From NCBI GenBank assembly GCA_037176885.1, contig JAWWNJ010000032.1, positions 1,364,001-1,428,000 on the forward strand: DNA of 64,000 bases. The letters run 5' to 3'. Below are positions 48,301 to 59,399 of this stretch, piece after piece; position 1 is the stretch's first letter; every line of letters starts with the position of its first letter. Both the position numbers and the translations under genes were made by a program. Under the pieces are notes generated by a model, which saw nothing but the letters and a program-made list of their open reading frames with translations, had not been told where the DNA came from and did no database searches. This DNA is from Favolaschia claudopus. Its lineage: Eukaryota > Basidiomycota > Agaricomycetes > Agaricales > Mycenaceae.

Positions 48301-48499
48301 CTGCCCGCGTCTACTAAAGGACTCCAAACGCCCCACGGGTCTCCACGCTGCGCAGAGAGCATTCCAAGCAGCGTCGGAACCCTCATTTGTTGGCTTCTGC
48401 GACTCTGACTTTCGAGGGCACGTAGACCGCTTACGACAAACGAGGCGTCGTCGATTCAGTTCCAGTCTCCGACTGCGGCTATTCCTCCGGGCTGCCGTC

Positions 48500-49640
48500 G
48501 TACTGTGAATCCCCTCAGGCAGGCGCATCCATCTCAATCCGAATCCGACTCCTCTCCAGTCGATCTTCATTATCCGGCATCCGGAGGCGGCTCCCTCAAA
48601 TCGACATCTCGCAGTCGAATCATCATCGTCGTCTGCGTTCTCTCTCCCCAAAACCGCCTATTATATGTGTCGTCTCTTCCGCCTCTCCATACACGTCGAC
48701 AGCAGGGAGAGCGGCAGCCTTGGCTTGACGGTCTCCGACTGACTGTCGCCCTCGGACGTCCTCCAGAGTTCAGGCTGCAGGACTAGCGAACTCACCCCGT
48801 CCCGCGAGTCCTACCCAGGCCAGCGCAGCTATCTCAATTCGAATCCGACTCCCCCCCAGTCGATCTTCAGCATCCGGCTCACTCGGAAGCGCCTCCCCAA
48901 AACGACATCTCGCAGTCGAATCATCATCGCCGTCTGCGTTCTCTTCCTCGAGAGCCGCCCTTCATCTCTTCCGCCTCTGCACACGGAAAGCGGCGGCGTT
49001 GGCGTAGGCAGAAAGAGACGCTGACGCTGGACGAGTTATGACGCGCCGAATCCGTCGACTGGATAGAGGATGGATGCCGCTGCTGCTGTCGAGATGAGGT
49101 GAGGTATATCCAGGTCGCATGGTGATAACGGGTGTCACGTGTGTCGTCTTGCTCTTCGTCCGCATTCGACGTGCCGGCTGATTTACATGTATAGTCGAAG
49201 GATTCTTTGGCTGCTGCACTCGTTGGACAGAAAGAAGTAGACTGTAACGAGAAAGGTGGATATATAGTACGCGATATACACCTCGCTCTGCCCAAGCCCT
49301 CGTATGCTGATGATCACATATCTCTAGGCTTGCATCGACGACGCTCCGATTTCATCACCGACGATACGCTCTTCCGCCTACCCCGCCAACCAACGAATAC
49401 GCAATACGCTCCTATCGGTGGTAATGCAGCGACAGCTCCTCTCGTCGGGAGTTATGAGGAAGGAAGGAAAGGTGCGCCGCGGCCGCAGGCGAACGGTCTA
49501 CATACACATATGCGGCATACACGGGATGCGCAATGTGCCGGATACGACCGTGTCGTTATGCGCGGCGGTGTGGGGGAGTCGAGTGCAGAGGCAGTAGACG
49601 GGCGAGGGGTGTCCATGACCATCATCTGACATCGACTTGC
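48500..49640 (+). repeat. Dispersed repeat family R, copy R2
   Basis: Reverse-complementary match to 4770-5600. Within it, 48500-48650 and 48790-48940 are themselves direct copies of each other (both contain CCCAGTCGATCTTCAGC- or CCAGTCGATCTTCATT-type blocks followed by CGACATCTCGCAGTCGAATC), so the unit is partly duplicated in tandem with a period of about 0.3 kb. Frames are broken throughout. Confidence 0.6.
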
Positions 49641-51480
49641 GCCGTTTTCTCGTGGTCTGGTCCTCCACTGCCACTGCTACAACCTATCTTACACATACAT
49701 TGCGCCGGATCCCATCTCGGCGCCCGCTTGCCCATTCACCCATCCATCCTTTCAGCCGCTCTTGTCCTGATAGACGATTTCTACATACGTTGCTGTACCC
49801 ATCCCATGTTGCTCATCGCGCGTGGCCGCCAGTTTTGATGATCTCACTATCGGTCTCCCCAACGGCCGGGTTGGGCGTCGACGCTGAGGGAGAGAGGCGG
49901 CTCTGGAGCTTGGGCTGCGGCTTCGGAGGGACGGTGTCGAGACGTGGCATCGAGAGTAGATTACCTATATGCCCTCAGCGGCACGCGAGAACGGGTGCGT
50001 CTTCGTTGTCATCTACGTTCCATCCTCGCTCAATGCCGTCCAATCCAGGGGCTGACTGCTCGTGCCGAGGGAAGGAGAGACGCAGAAGATGCGTCGCTGC
50101 TCAAATTCCAATTACAATTGCGGTATGCTATGCACATACCACCGCCGTTCTACTGCTTATGTCGTTATCTACTACGAAGGAGGGCCCGTAACTCATCGAC
50201 CGCGCACCACCCCTTGACTGCTTCTCTTTGAATGCTGGTGTCGATGCGTTATCCCGACCTTAGCATGAAGTTAACGTTTTGCCATCGACGGAGACGGTGG
50301 ACGAATACGGCTGCCTAGGGTATCCAAACAGAATCTCGACGTCGCTGCGGGACGAGATTGAGGCGCAGACATGCTGCGGGTGAGCCTCAAGTCGATCCGC
50401 CGCTGAATGTCTTGCATGACGAGGCGGTTGGCCTCCAAGCTTCCGCTGCCCATGCATCCCATCCTCCTCCCATTTCGCTTTTGTGGAGAGCAAGAAGAAG
50501 TGTCCGCCGGATTCCACCACATAGGCACAGTCAAGCTCATTGACCTTCGCCCGCTCCTCCGCGCATTGAGGCTCTCACCTCCCCACCTGAATCTTCCTTC
50601 CACACCTCACGGAAGCTCCGATCCCGCTCTCCCCTCTTCCTTTGCTTGAGTGTGGTTCTACTCAAACGCATCCATTCATCTACCGATGATGGCCATAGCG
50701 TCAATGAGCGTGACGCACCTGTTTGAGAAATGCTCATGTGTACAATAGGCGGGGGTCGCTGGTTTTTTGTATTTGTGGCCAGTCGGAGTGAGGATCAGGC
50801 TCAGGCGGACCTCGTCGACGGTGAGGTGGGGAACGACGAGAACCTTAAACATATAGAACGGCATGAAGACCTTGTATGAGGCAGCGTCGTGGTGGAGGTG
50901 TGCAAACGCCTCGTCGACGTGGAGAAGCTTGACGAGGTCGAGGATGGGGATGATCTCGAAGACGTCGAGGGCGGCCAAGACTTGGAAGTGATGAAGACAT
51001 CGTCGACGTCGCGGACGGCATCGAGGGTCACGATGCTTTGCCTCAACGGTGGCGGCTTGAATGACGCATGTTCATGGCAGTTGCGTATCTCGGTCCCCGA
51101 GGCGGATGGTGCGGAGGTGAATGTAGTAGCGGGTTTGCTGCAGGAGGACGAAACTGCTGATAATCATCCTGCAATTTTTTGACGCTCTGCAGCTTGTCAA
51201 GCTCATCTCATCGTGGGAGGATGCTACGACTCAGTGCTCTGTCTGGTAATACGTACTACACTGTGTATCGTACCTGTGCCCATTCCCGCACTCACCCGTC
51301 GCTCTTTCTCCATCCCCACGATGTTGACCTCCGCCGATGAGACAAGAATACGGAGACAGAGCGAAAGCGCGCGTACGCTTCGACATGCTATTTTCCGGCT
51401 GCCTGCATCGTCGTCGAGCTCGTCATGCCGCCGTCGCGCTCGTTGTGCCGCCGTCGAGGCTACAGCAGTGATGTTGCCGA
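49641..51480. other. No gene recognised
   Basis: Several overlapping frames, none supported. The minus frame at 50676-50978 (LDVFEIIPILDLVKLLHVDE) is hydrophobic and regular but unmatched. High GC and biased composition explain the long frames. Confidence 0.4.
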
Positions 51481-51763
51481 ACTGTTATGCTCTTAATTAT
51501 GCGGCGACATGCGGGACGGCCTTTGCTGCAAAAACTTGAAAGGATGAGCCGCGACAAAACAGCAGCCAAGCAAGATAAATTTTGGACGCTGCATGCCAAT
51601 CTACTTGAAGCTTTTGGTCGAGCGCTTGTGCTCCTCTTGAGTTTTGTGTCTTGCTGTCGAGATGATGGGAACCACATTCGACGAGAATTTTCAAGTCGTG
51701 GTTCATACAAAGGAGTAACGACAGTCACCAGCAATGGAAATGTCCAAAAAACAATAAAGACAA

Positions 51764-53887
51764 CTACGCATCTGGATGATAACTCGGCGGGGCTATTGAG
51801 CCTTCGTGATCTCGCTCTGCCAATCGTCGCACCTCCTCTCTCAAATTTCTCAGCTCTTCCATGATTGACACATCTGCGACTGCGGCTGGCGAGGAAGAAC
51901 CACCATTTTCTCCTCCACTAGGACCTTCGCCAGCCGCTGAACCTGAACCACCGTCGACTCGAAGCTTTCTCTTGAATCGGCGTTGCGCCGAGTTGAGCGG
52001 TGCCATTTCTGGGTGCTGGTCAACTGTGACAAAGGGTTCTGGTGTTAAGTCGCGGTTGATGCCGCCTTCAGCTTCATCCGTCAAGTTCAACTTTGGGCGG
52101 TTCCGTCGTCGACGTCTGCGGGTCACAAGTAATGCAGCCAAAATGGCAGCACAGAGGATTAGACCTCCGATCACTCCGCCAGCCACAGCGGCAACAGGTG
52201 GTTTCTTTGCGGAGACTGTGGGTGGAGTGGACCTCAGTGGCGCAGTGGAACTTGGGGGCGATGACGCCGAGCCCGAAGAGGATGTAGAAGGCAAAGTTGG
52301 TGAGGGTGCTGGAATGATGTCAACTGCGAAGGTCTGTCTCATGGGACTATGTACGACCCACCACCACCTTGCTCTGAAAGTTCTGCGAACCCAACTGCCG
52401 GTGGATTGCCTGACCGCAACACAGTATACACACCTCTCTGGAAAAAATTGTTAATGCCAACTTGAGCAAATGAAATTAAGTTGACTGACCAAGAATGGTT
52501 CGCCGAAAATCCAGCCAGGCGGATCCTCCGACTCGTCCAAACCTATGATCGCACCGAGGCACTGTCCACTGGGCAGGTTGTCAGACCCACCATTCAGCTC
52601 TGCAGGGTCAAGCGTCCAACTGCGTCCTCCAAACGACACTGAAACGTTCAAGGTGGTGGAGCATGCTCGAATGAAATAAAGCCCAGTTGCGTACAGCAGC
52701 AGTGACCGTTCGACGTACGATATTGATTACGTCCAGGATACACTAGACTCACGCTGGACCCCGGAACTTGTCCCCAAATGCTTGCAACGGAGCTTGATGG
52801 GCCATATATCGCCCACTGTGACGTGTCGAACTGAGTGACATTGTTGGGGCTTTGTGGGAATGTCAGCTCATGTCCTTGAATCGTGAGTGCTTGGAGTGTA
52901 AGTAATCGATAAGTAATGAAGAATGAGCTTGATCAGCTTGACTGTGAATCAGAGATTGGGCATACGTACTTGTGAGGTTCAGCACCCACGCTGAAGACGA
53001 TGCCGAATTCAAAAATTCAATGTCGCCAGTATACAACGACGAGTTCGTTCCGCCGAATGTGAATACTCCTGGTGTTCCCGCCTTCGAAGTGCTCGTGTTG
53101 TGCAGGCGTGAAAGCCAGATGCCCATTTCTGGCGCATCGACGGTGTTGCTCGAAAGAAGGGATTGCCATACCGCGGGCAAATCCGGGGAACCGAATCCGA
53201 GTCCGAAAGTGCCAACGTTGTCGACTGGGCCAAAGGGAGTACCGATACCGAGCTGGCCAATGTTGGCTACAACTGGAGTGGATGGCTTGGATTAGACGTA
53301 ACTGGTTCAAGAAATGACCTCGCACAAAAGGATGCGTCCAAAACTGAAAATGTACCAAAACTGATCACGTCTGTGAAAACACTTCCTTCATAGTATGAGT
53401 CAAAGCTGCTGATACTTTTCGTGCTGGTAGATTTGTTCTGCGCAGACGATGAGTTGGTGTAATCGAAGAGAGTCGAGCCGCTGCTGCATCCGAGTCCTTT
53501 AGCGCATCCGGGGACCATGGTCTCGGGTTCATAGAGTAAGAGTAAAAGGGGGATGGTTTGCGGCCTAGACGGGATGAGCGCGCTGAAAAAAAAATTACCA
53601 CGGGGGAATTTCACGAACGGTGTGCCGAAACTGACGGGGATGAGATCTAACCCAGATACCTGCAGGTACTCTGTAAGTCGGAGTCGGATTTTGATTGAGT
53701 ACCCACGAACGTTACGAAGACTGACATTCACCCGGTTCCTCTGCTCGACACTAAGCAGAGAACGGGCCACGTTGGAATCGGAATGGGGCACTACATGGCG
53801 AATGAGGGGAAGGTGAACAGGCTCTGCGTATGCCGGGGAAAACAAGGAGAGTATAGACCCCGATACTAGCCAGGAGAGTAAGTACAT
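51764..53887 (-). pseudogene. Membrane-anchored aspartic-protease-like gene (A1 fold), catalytically dead and probably frameshifted
   Basis: The ATG is at 53887 (MYLLSWLVSGSILSLFSPAYA, a signal peptide). A spliced N-lobe gives VSFGTPPQ after an intron with donor GTTCGT near 53613 and acceptor TCTAG near 53566. The eight residues that should begin DTGS read LLYE in a gapless alignment (53528-53539), though the following MVPGC is kept. The second lobe has FGLGFGSPDLPAVWQSLL, FTFGGTNSSLYTGDIEF, then DTSQWAIYGPSSSVASIW, where the second IDTGTTLIG-type motif is simply absent. The fold continues with CLGAIIGLDESEDPPGWIFG and AVGFAELSE. A Ser/Pro/Thr stalk, a membrane helix (AAVAGGVIGGLILCAAILAA), a RRRRRR stop-transfer and a coiled tail ending SYHPDA follow in another frame, starting near 52342. 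No normal intron bridges that shift. It is either a decayed gene or a pseudoenzyme with an unusual splice. Confidence 0.78.
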
Positions 53888-54014
53888 GGTGAGCGTTCAA
53901 GCTGGGTGTGCGACGTGGAGTCTCAGGAAGGCCGTGAATGAGGTCGTGAGAGGAGGAATTGACACGACTTTTACTTTGTGTCGGAAACGGGAGATGATCA
54001 TGAAAGCAACAGTG

Positions 54015-54160
54015 CTGGTCGGCAGGCAGGTGCGGGTTGTTATAAACGGTGTATGTGTGGAAAAGCAGGTTAGAGTCATCTTTGATTAGGCGCCGATAGG
54101 CAGGCAGGTGCACATTACTATCAGCGGCGTATGTGTGGAACCAGAGGCACGAGTGTGTGC
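54015..54160. repeat. Two-copy direct repeat, 78-bp period
   Basis: GGCAGGCAGGTGC occurs at 54021 and 54099, each followed after about 20 bases by GGTGTATGTGTGGAA or GGCGTATGTGTGGAA. It lies upstream of the protease-like gene, possibly in its promoter or leader. Confidence 0.65.
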
Positions 54161-55084
54161 CATTTTATGGACTGCACTGTGCCCAACCCCGACCCTGCTG
54201 AGTTTATCCTGACAATCGTGTTGGATCCCGTACTATTCATGGTAAGATAGAAGGCTGGAGGCATCTATGATCAAGGCTCCGAACGTGTTCTTTTCTATCT
54301 TTTCTAAATGTTTCGAAGGGTTAAAACCGTTTGTTTTGCGCAGACCGACAAACGATAAGCAAAAACAAAACCAACGATCGAACGTTCAATCACCTTTTCT
54401 CCGAACTGACTTGCCAGAAATCGTCGGTGAGCCGCCGAGACTCGATCTTCAATGGGAAAATTGAGGCAAAACCTCCCGTGCTACCTCCTTGCTACCTCCG
54501 ACCGGCGACAATCTGATGTTGCCAACACCGCTTCGCACTGGGCATAACAGAATTCGATGCGTCAACGAGTCTTAGATATCATCGGAAACTCATCTTACTC
54601 ATTGGATATCTTCTATGAATCTACTGATTTCATTCCAGGAAATTCTCTTGAGGCCAGGGAATCGGATGTTGCACTTGATATTGTTCGATTCGAGGGGAAA
54701 ACAGCGAAAGAGCAGAGATAGGCATCATCCAGCAGTAATATACTGTTTCAAGATACTAAGCTTAGAAGGTGGAAACGACACAGTGACTCGGTAAGTCGTA
54801 TCCAGTGGGCTGAAGTGACCACTGAAAGAGCGACGGTGATACAGTCATTCAGAGAAATGCTGGAAGTAGGAATTCTTTAAAGTCGGTAGAGAATTGGGGC
54901 GTTTGAGAAGAACTTTGGCGCCTTCACTGTACTACGCGACGTTGGACGTGACAGAGCAGAGACAAGGAAGGTTCGGCAATTTCCGGTTCACATGACGAAT
55001 CTTTTGCTTTCCTCGTGAGTCATCAATTTCCCGCTTGCATGCTGCAATGCACTTTCTTGAGTTTTGAGCCGATTGACCGCCGGC
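54161..55084. other. No gene recognised
   Basis: Only short frames. Nothing identified. Confidence 0.5.
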
Positions 55085-55830
55085 TTACTCCGCCATATCT
55101 CTACCCTTGACATGGACCACGTTTATCCCGGCATCCTGGCTCCGAATTGCTGGTGGACTCTCCAAATCCGCAAGTTGGCGCCTCAGCAATCTGCAAGACA
55201 AAACTTGAAGCTCGAAGTCAAGGATATGTAGTATGGGCTCCAAGTCATCAACATATACGGGTCTGAGTTGTCCATGCGCCGTGACGGTACGATCATCCAG
55301 TCTTCTCTTGTCTTCATCATGCCTCAAGCCAATTTTCCAGGCGCCACTGAGATGAAGGACTCCTTGGGTGACCCGCTCCGAGCGCCCAATGGGTCTGCGT
55401 AAAAGCTTCGGCATAATGTCTCCACGCCTTGACTCGGCTTCTCCCGCTCTGAATCTCGATGTCATGCAGACTACTCGGATTGGGGCTGTAAGTATAAGGG
55501 ACGACGCCTCGTCAACGTATCAGTCTCTCAAGGCAGCCGTCGTCTTTACAGGTCAACTTGTCCTGCACTGTTTTCGACCATGATATTGGCGTTGACATCA
55601 GCAGAACGACGCGTTAACGCTCCTGGGTCGAGGTCGGATTCGTATATAGGATCTGGGATGGATGCTGCTGCCGGGAGCGAAGGAGGTGACCAGTATTGTG
55701 CACGTCGCATGATAAAAGCGGGTGCGTCTTGCTTTTCTTCTGCGGTCGACGTATCTCCTGATCCCCCTGTCCAGTCGCAGACTCGAAGCATTGACTGCTT
55801 TCGCCGTACGTTCATGATTCATGAATGAGG
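55085..55830. repeat. Dispersed repeat family R, copy R3, with relic of the unknown protein's N-terminal part
   Basis: Minus-strand 55085-55465 encodes AWKIGLRHDEDKRRLDDRTV and following sequence, like the KIGLRHDEDE piece at 6 kb. The adjoining + strand 55560-55820 matches 49010-49200 and the reverse complement of 5060-5260 (shared 'cagaacgacgcgtt' and 'ggatggatgc(t/c)gctgc' blocks). The association of relic and R sequence is therefore conserved in three places. Confidence 0.55.
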
Positions 55831-56300
55831 CAGCTAGATGCGGATGGGCTTCGGCGGCTTCAAGCCCAATCAAGCGGCAGTCGATCTTGATTGTGAGCGC
55901 TCCTCTCCGCTTCTCGGAACCCGCTCTCATCCTGCATTCGAAGTCCTCATTCGCTGTGCCACGAATGTAGTCCGGCCCTCGTCCTGATCCTCCTCATCGG
56001 TGTGGCACCTTGTACGACGGCCGGCGATGTCGTCGTCGCTAAGTAGTATCTATCCTCAGTGCGCTACATCGTCCGTATCCTCGTCTGTCTCTGCTGATAT
56101 CTTGACGTAGATTCTAGACCTCGTGGCCCCCGCCCCATGGAAACTTTCTTCCACTGCGTTCGTGTGATGGGCACACCACGACAGTCAATCGCTCCAGGTA
56201 CGCTGGGCTCAGGCTTTCTATGTACCAAAGATTCTGAAGCTCACAGTAGTTTTGCTCTCGCAGATCGATGGACCCCACTTCGTCCTCATCGTTCCATACG
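55831..56300. other. No gene recognised
   Basis: No supported gene. Sequence grades into the tandem repeat that follows. Confidence 0.4.
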
Positions 56301-56304
56301 TTAT

Positions 56305-57540
56305 CTTCGCCTGCTCGTTATCAAGCACCCGTCGGTCACCGCCTTCTCACCACCAACTGCCTCTACCCGCGGCGCTGGACACTGGCACACGTATCCGCCG
56401 ACGCCGCTGCGACGATATCTATGGTCATCTCTGTCACCGAGCGCCGGTCCCGGTACGTCGGCTTTCCCGCTTGCATGGAGCTCCACTGGTCAAGCTTCGC
56501 GTTCTTCCGCTCTTCGTGCTGGCTGCACTGACACTCTCTGCAGGCCTCCGCCGACTCATTCGAATCTGGCACCCTACATGCTTGAATCATCCTCATGCAC
56601 GGGCATCGTTGGTTCCGTCTTGATTGCGAGCAGTACTTCCACTTTTCGGGATCTGCTTTCATCTGGTCTTACTAGCTCGCCGCCGCCGCGCGTGTACCCG
56701 CCGACCCCATGCTGTCCTTTGTCCCCGATCTTCTTCGTCGACGGAGATGGCCAGCGTTGCTGAATCATGTCTACGTGTGTTCTGCCTTTCGTCTGCTCGT
56801 CCGTTTTGGCTGATCTCTGGACGTAGAATGACGTTAGTATATCCAAGACCCCGTCATCCGCTCCCGACCTTCTTACAGCTCCGTCGTTCCAGCCCGTTCA
56901 GAGCCCCGCCTCAATTAAGCAATCGTCGGTCACCGCCTTCTCACCACCAACTGCCTCTACCCGCGGCGCTGGACACACGTATCCGCCGACGCCGCTGCGA
57001 CGAGACTCGGAGATATACGGTCATCTCCGTGCGCTCTAGTCACCGAGCGCTGGTACCGGTACGTCGGCTTTCCCGCATGCATGGAGCTCCCTTGGTCAAG
57101 CTTCGCGTTCTTCCGCTCTCCATGCTGGACGCACTGACACTCTCGGCAGACCTCCGCCGACTCATTCGGACCCGATACCCTCCACCCTTGAATCATCCTC
57201 ATGCACGGGCTTCGTTGATTCCGTCTTGATTGTGAGCAATGCTCCCGCTTCTCGCAATTTGCTTCCATCTGGTCTTACTAGCTCGCCGCCGCGGCGCGTG
57301 TACCCTCCGACCCCAGGCTGTCCTTCGTCCCCGATCTTCTTCGTCGACGGAGATGGCCAGCGGTGTCTTCGTTGCTGAATCATGTCTACGTGCGTTATGC
57401 CTTTCGTATCCTTGTCTGTTTTCGCTAATATCTGGACGTAGATTGACATTAGTATTTCCAAGACCTCGTCGTCCACTCTCGACCTCCTCAAAGCTCCGTC
57501 GTTCAAGCCCGTTCAGAGCCCCGCCTCATACCATAGCGTC
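56305..57540 (+). repeat. Diverged tandem duplication, 594-bp period, two units
   Basis: GTCGGTCACCGCCTTCTCAC occurs at 56331 and 56925. The likeness continues through CATGGAGCTCC, CTGGTCTTACTAGCTCGCC and GATCTTCTTCGTCGACGGAG up to the shared GCCCGTTCAGAGCCCCGCCT at about 56894 and 57508. Units differ by scattered substitutions and small indels, so the duplication is not recent. No frame is kept in both units as a recognisable protein. Confidence 0.75.
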
Positions 57541-58156
57541 AAGATCTTCGCTTTCGCGTCCGTCAAGATTCTAGCTTTCATCCCCCAAAACCTCCGCTCT
57601 CGAGGAGCGCTTGCAAACATGTCTGAGCACTGCGCCTCGCTCTATATATATACGTCTCATCGTCGCCTTACGTCGCCAAGAAGCCGTCGGATCTTGTTCT
57701 CTTCAAGACGGTTCCGCTACTCAAGTCATCAACTTGTGTCAAGACAACCCAATGCAAGGTTTCCAGAATGTCTCGCTCGGCGAAGCGCGTTGCAGCTGCA
57801 TGACATAGCGTCGCCTCCGTCGCTGGATGCTGGCTACAATCGGTACGTTCCGCGCTTGGGATTATCGTAGGTTTCTGCTGACACTTCGATGCAGATCATC
57901 CTTGTCTCAAAGGCTTCGTTGTCACCGCTGCGCACGCATACCACCACTACGCTCTCCACCATAGCACCATGCAATCTGACCGGTGCTGACTTCATCGCTG
58001 GATGGCATCTACTGGTCTCTGTACGTTCTTCTCAATACCTCTTTTCGTTTCTTTTCGCTGAGATTCCGACACAGGTCTCGAAGGCTTCTTCATTCAATTC
58101 CGCAAGATCTTCATCGACGCATACGGCGAACGTGCCACGTCTGTCGTCAAGATCTC
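57541..58156. other. No gene recognised
   Basis: Short frames only, no motif. Confidence 0.45.
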
Positions 58157-58482
58157 ACACCAGGGGCAAAGTCCGAGGGCTTTGAAAAAGCAAAGGCCTT
58201 AAAGACCTTTGCCCAACCTTTGCCACGCCTTTGCCAGACCTTTGTTGTCAGGACGGCAAGCATGCCGGTTGATAGATCAACAACTCGGCTGAGTCTCGGC
58301 GCTACCTAGGGATTTCCCCACCGCAATTGCGAAGGTGACGCACAGTCGCCGATGCCATCACCGGCATGCATGCCGCTACCACCGCGTGTCGACAACAAAG
58401 GCGTCGCAAAGGTTGCGCAAAGGTGTGGCAAAGGCCTTTAAGGCCTTTGCTCTTCAAAGGCCTTGGGCTTTGCCCCCGGTGT
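58157..58482. mobile_element. Hairpin-forming MITE with about 93-bp inverted arms
   Basis: The arms (58157-58252 and about 58390-58482) begin ACACCAGGGGCAAAG and, read inwards from the right, ACACCGGGGGCAAAG. Each arm carries GCAAAGGCCTTAAAG and then four CCTTTG units spaced 11 bases apart, ending CCTTTGTTGTC. The loop is about 140 bases. No transposase and no convincing target duplication were found, so the superfamily is open. Confidence 0.8.
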
Positions 58483-59399
58483 CAGCTTGAGTTTCGTTTC
58501 TCAGACCGACCCCATCAATGCCCGTATCCTCTTAGTTTTTTCGCCGCCGCAAGCCTCACGGAGATCAAGTGGATCTAGCGAGTATCCCATCGACGATGCG
58601 CGCAATCTGAACGCCGCCCTGGTTGCGATTCCCGGCACTGCACCTGCAAGCATTCCTGAGTAGAGTGCCTGTCTAATCCTGCTCTTCCCAAGTCCAAGGT
58701 TTCTCCTCAAATTTCAAGCGCAAGCGTATCTATGTCTTACAAATCTAATCAAAGGCTTTTGGAGTACCAAGCCCGACTTCTTATACGTATCACCTACGTC
58801 GCTATATTCACGAATTCGATCCATTCTACATGTACATCGCTATAGCAGATTACTGCGCGTCTGTACTAACTTCCGCTTTTATGAGCACGTAGTAGAATTC
58901 AGGCTGAAAATCTACACCCTGAGTTGTTTTACAATGTATATATACTTTCTCCTGTGAATGTTTACCTCAAACAGTGAACTGACTCACTTTCGCTTGTTGG
59001 GGAGGAGGAGGGGGTCGATAGATTGCCATATTTGGGCAAAGGCTTACCAAATCGGGACTTCATACAAGGCCTGACAATGAGTTGTTGCAGAGCATCAATG
59101 CGGCTTCAGCGTACTCGCCGTATACTTTCAGTAGTTTTTAGCTGCTTTCCGCATCATTTGGACTTGGATGTTGGGTAATTCAAATAAAAGAGACACCCTT
59201 GATAACCACACATTAATATTATAGCTCACCGCAGTCTGAATTTCTGAATCTCGAGAAATTACAAGCGATCGGGACAGTCAGGTAATTAACTCTATGCCAA
59301 TGCTTATTTCAAGTTACAGTGTTTGTGTTCTAATACAGTTGCACTTCGTCCGCTTCAATCCGAGTCATCGGAATCTTCACTCCTACAGATCATTCTGAG
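58483..59399. other. Intergenic, no gene recognised
   Basis: No gene seen. The right part is probably the 3' flank of F-box 2. Confidence 0.5.

Noticed and set aside
50676..50978. 100-codon minus frame with regular hydrophobic pattern
   Set aside because: No recognisable domain and no repeat copy keeps the frame. Left as unassigned.
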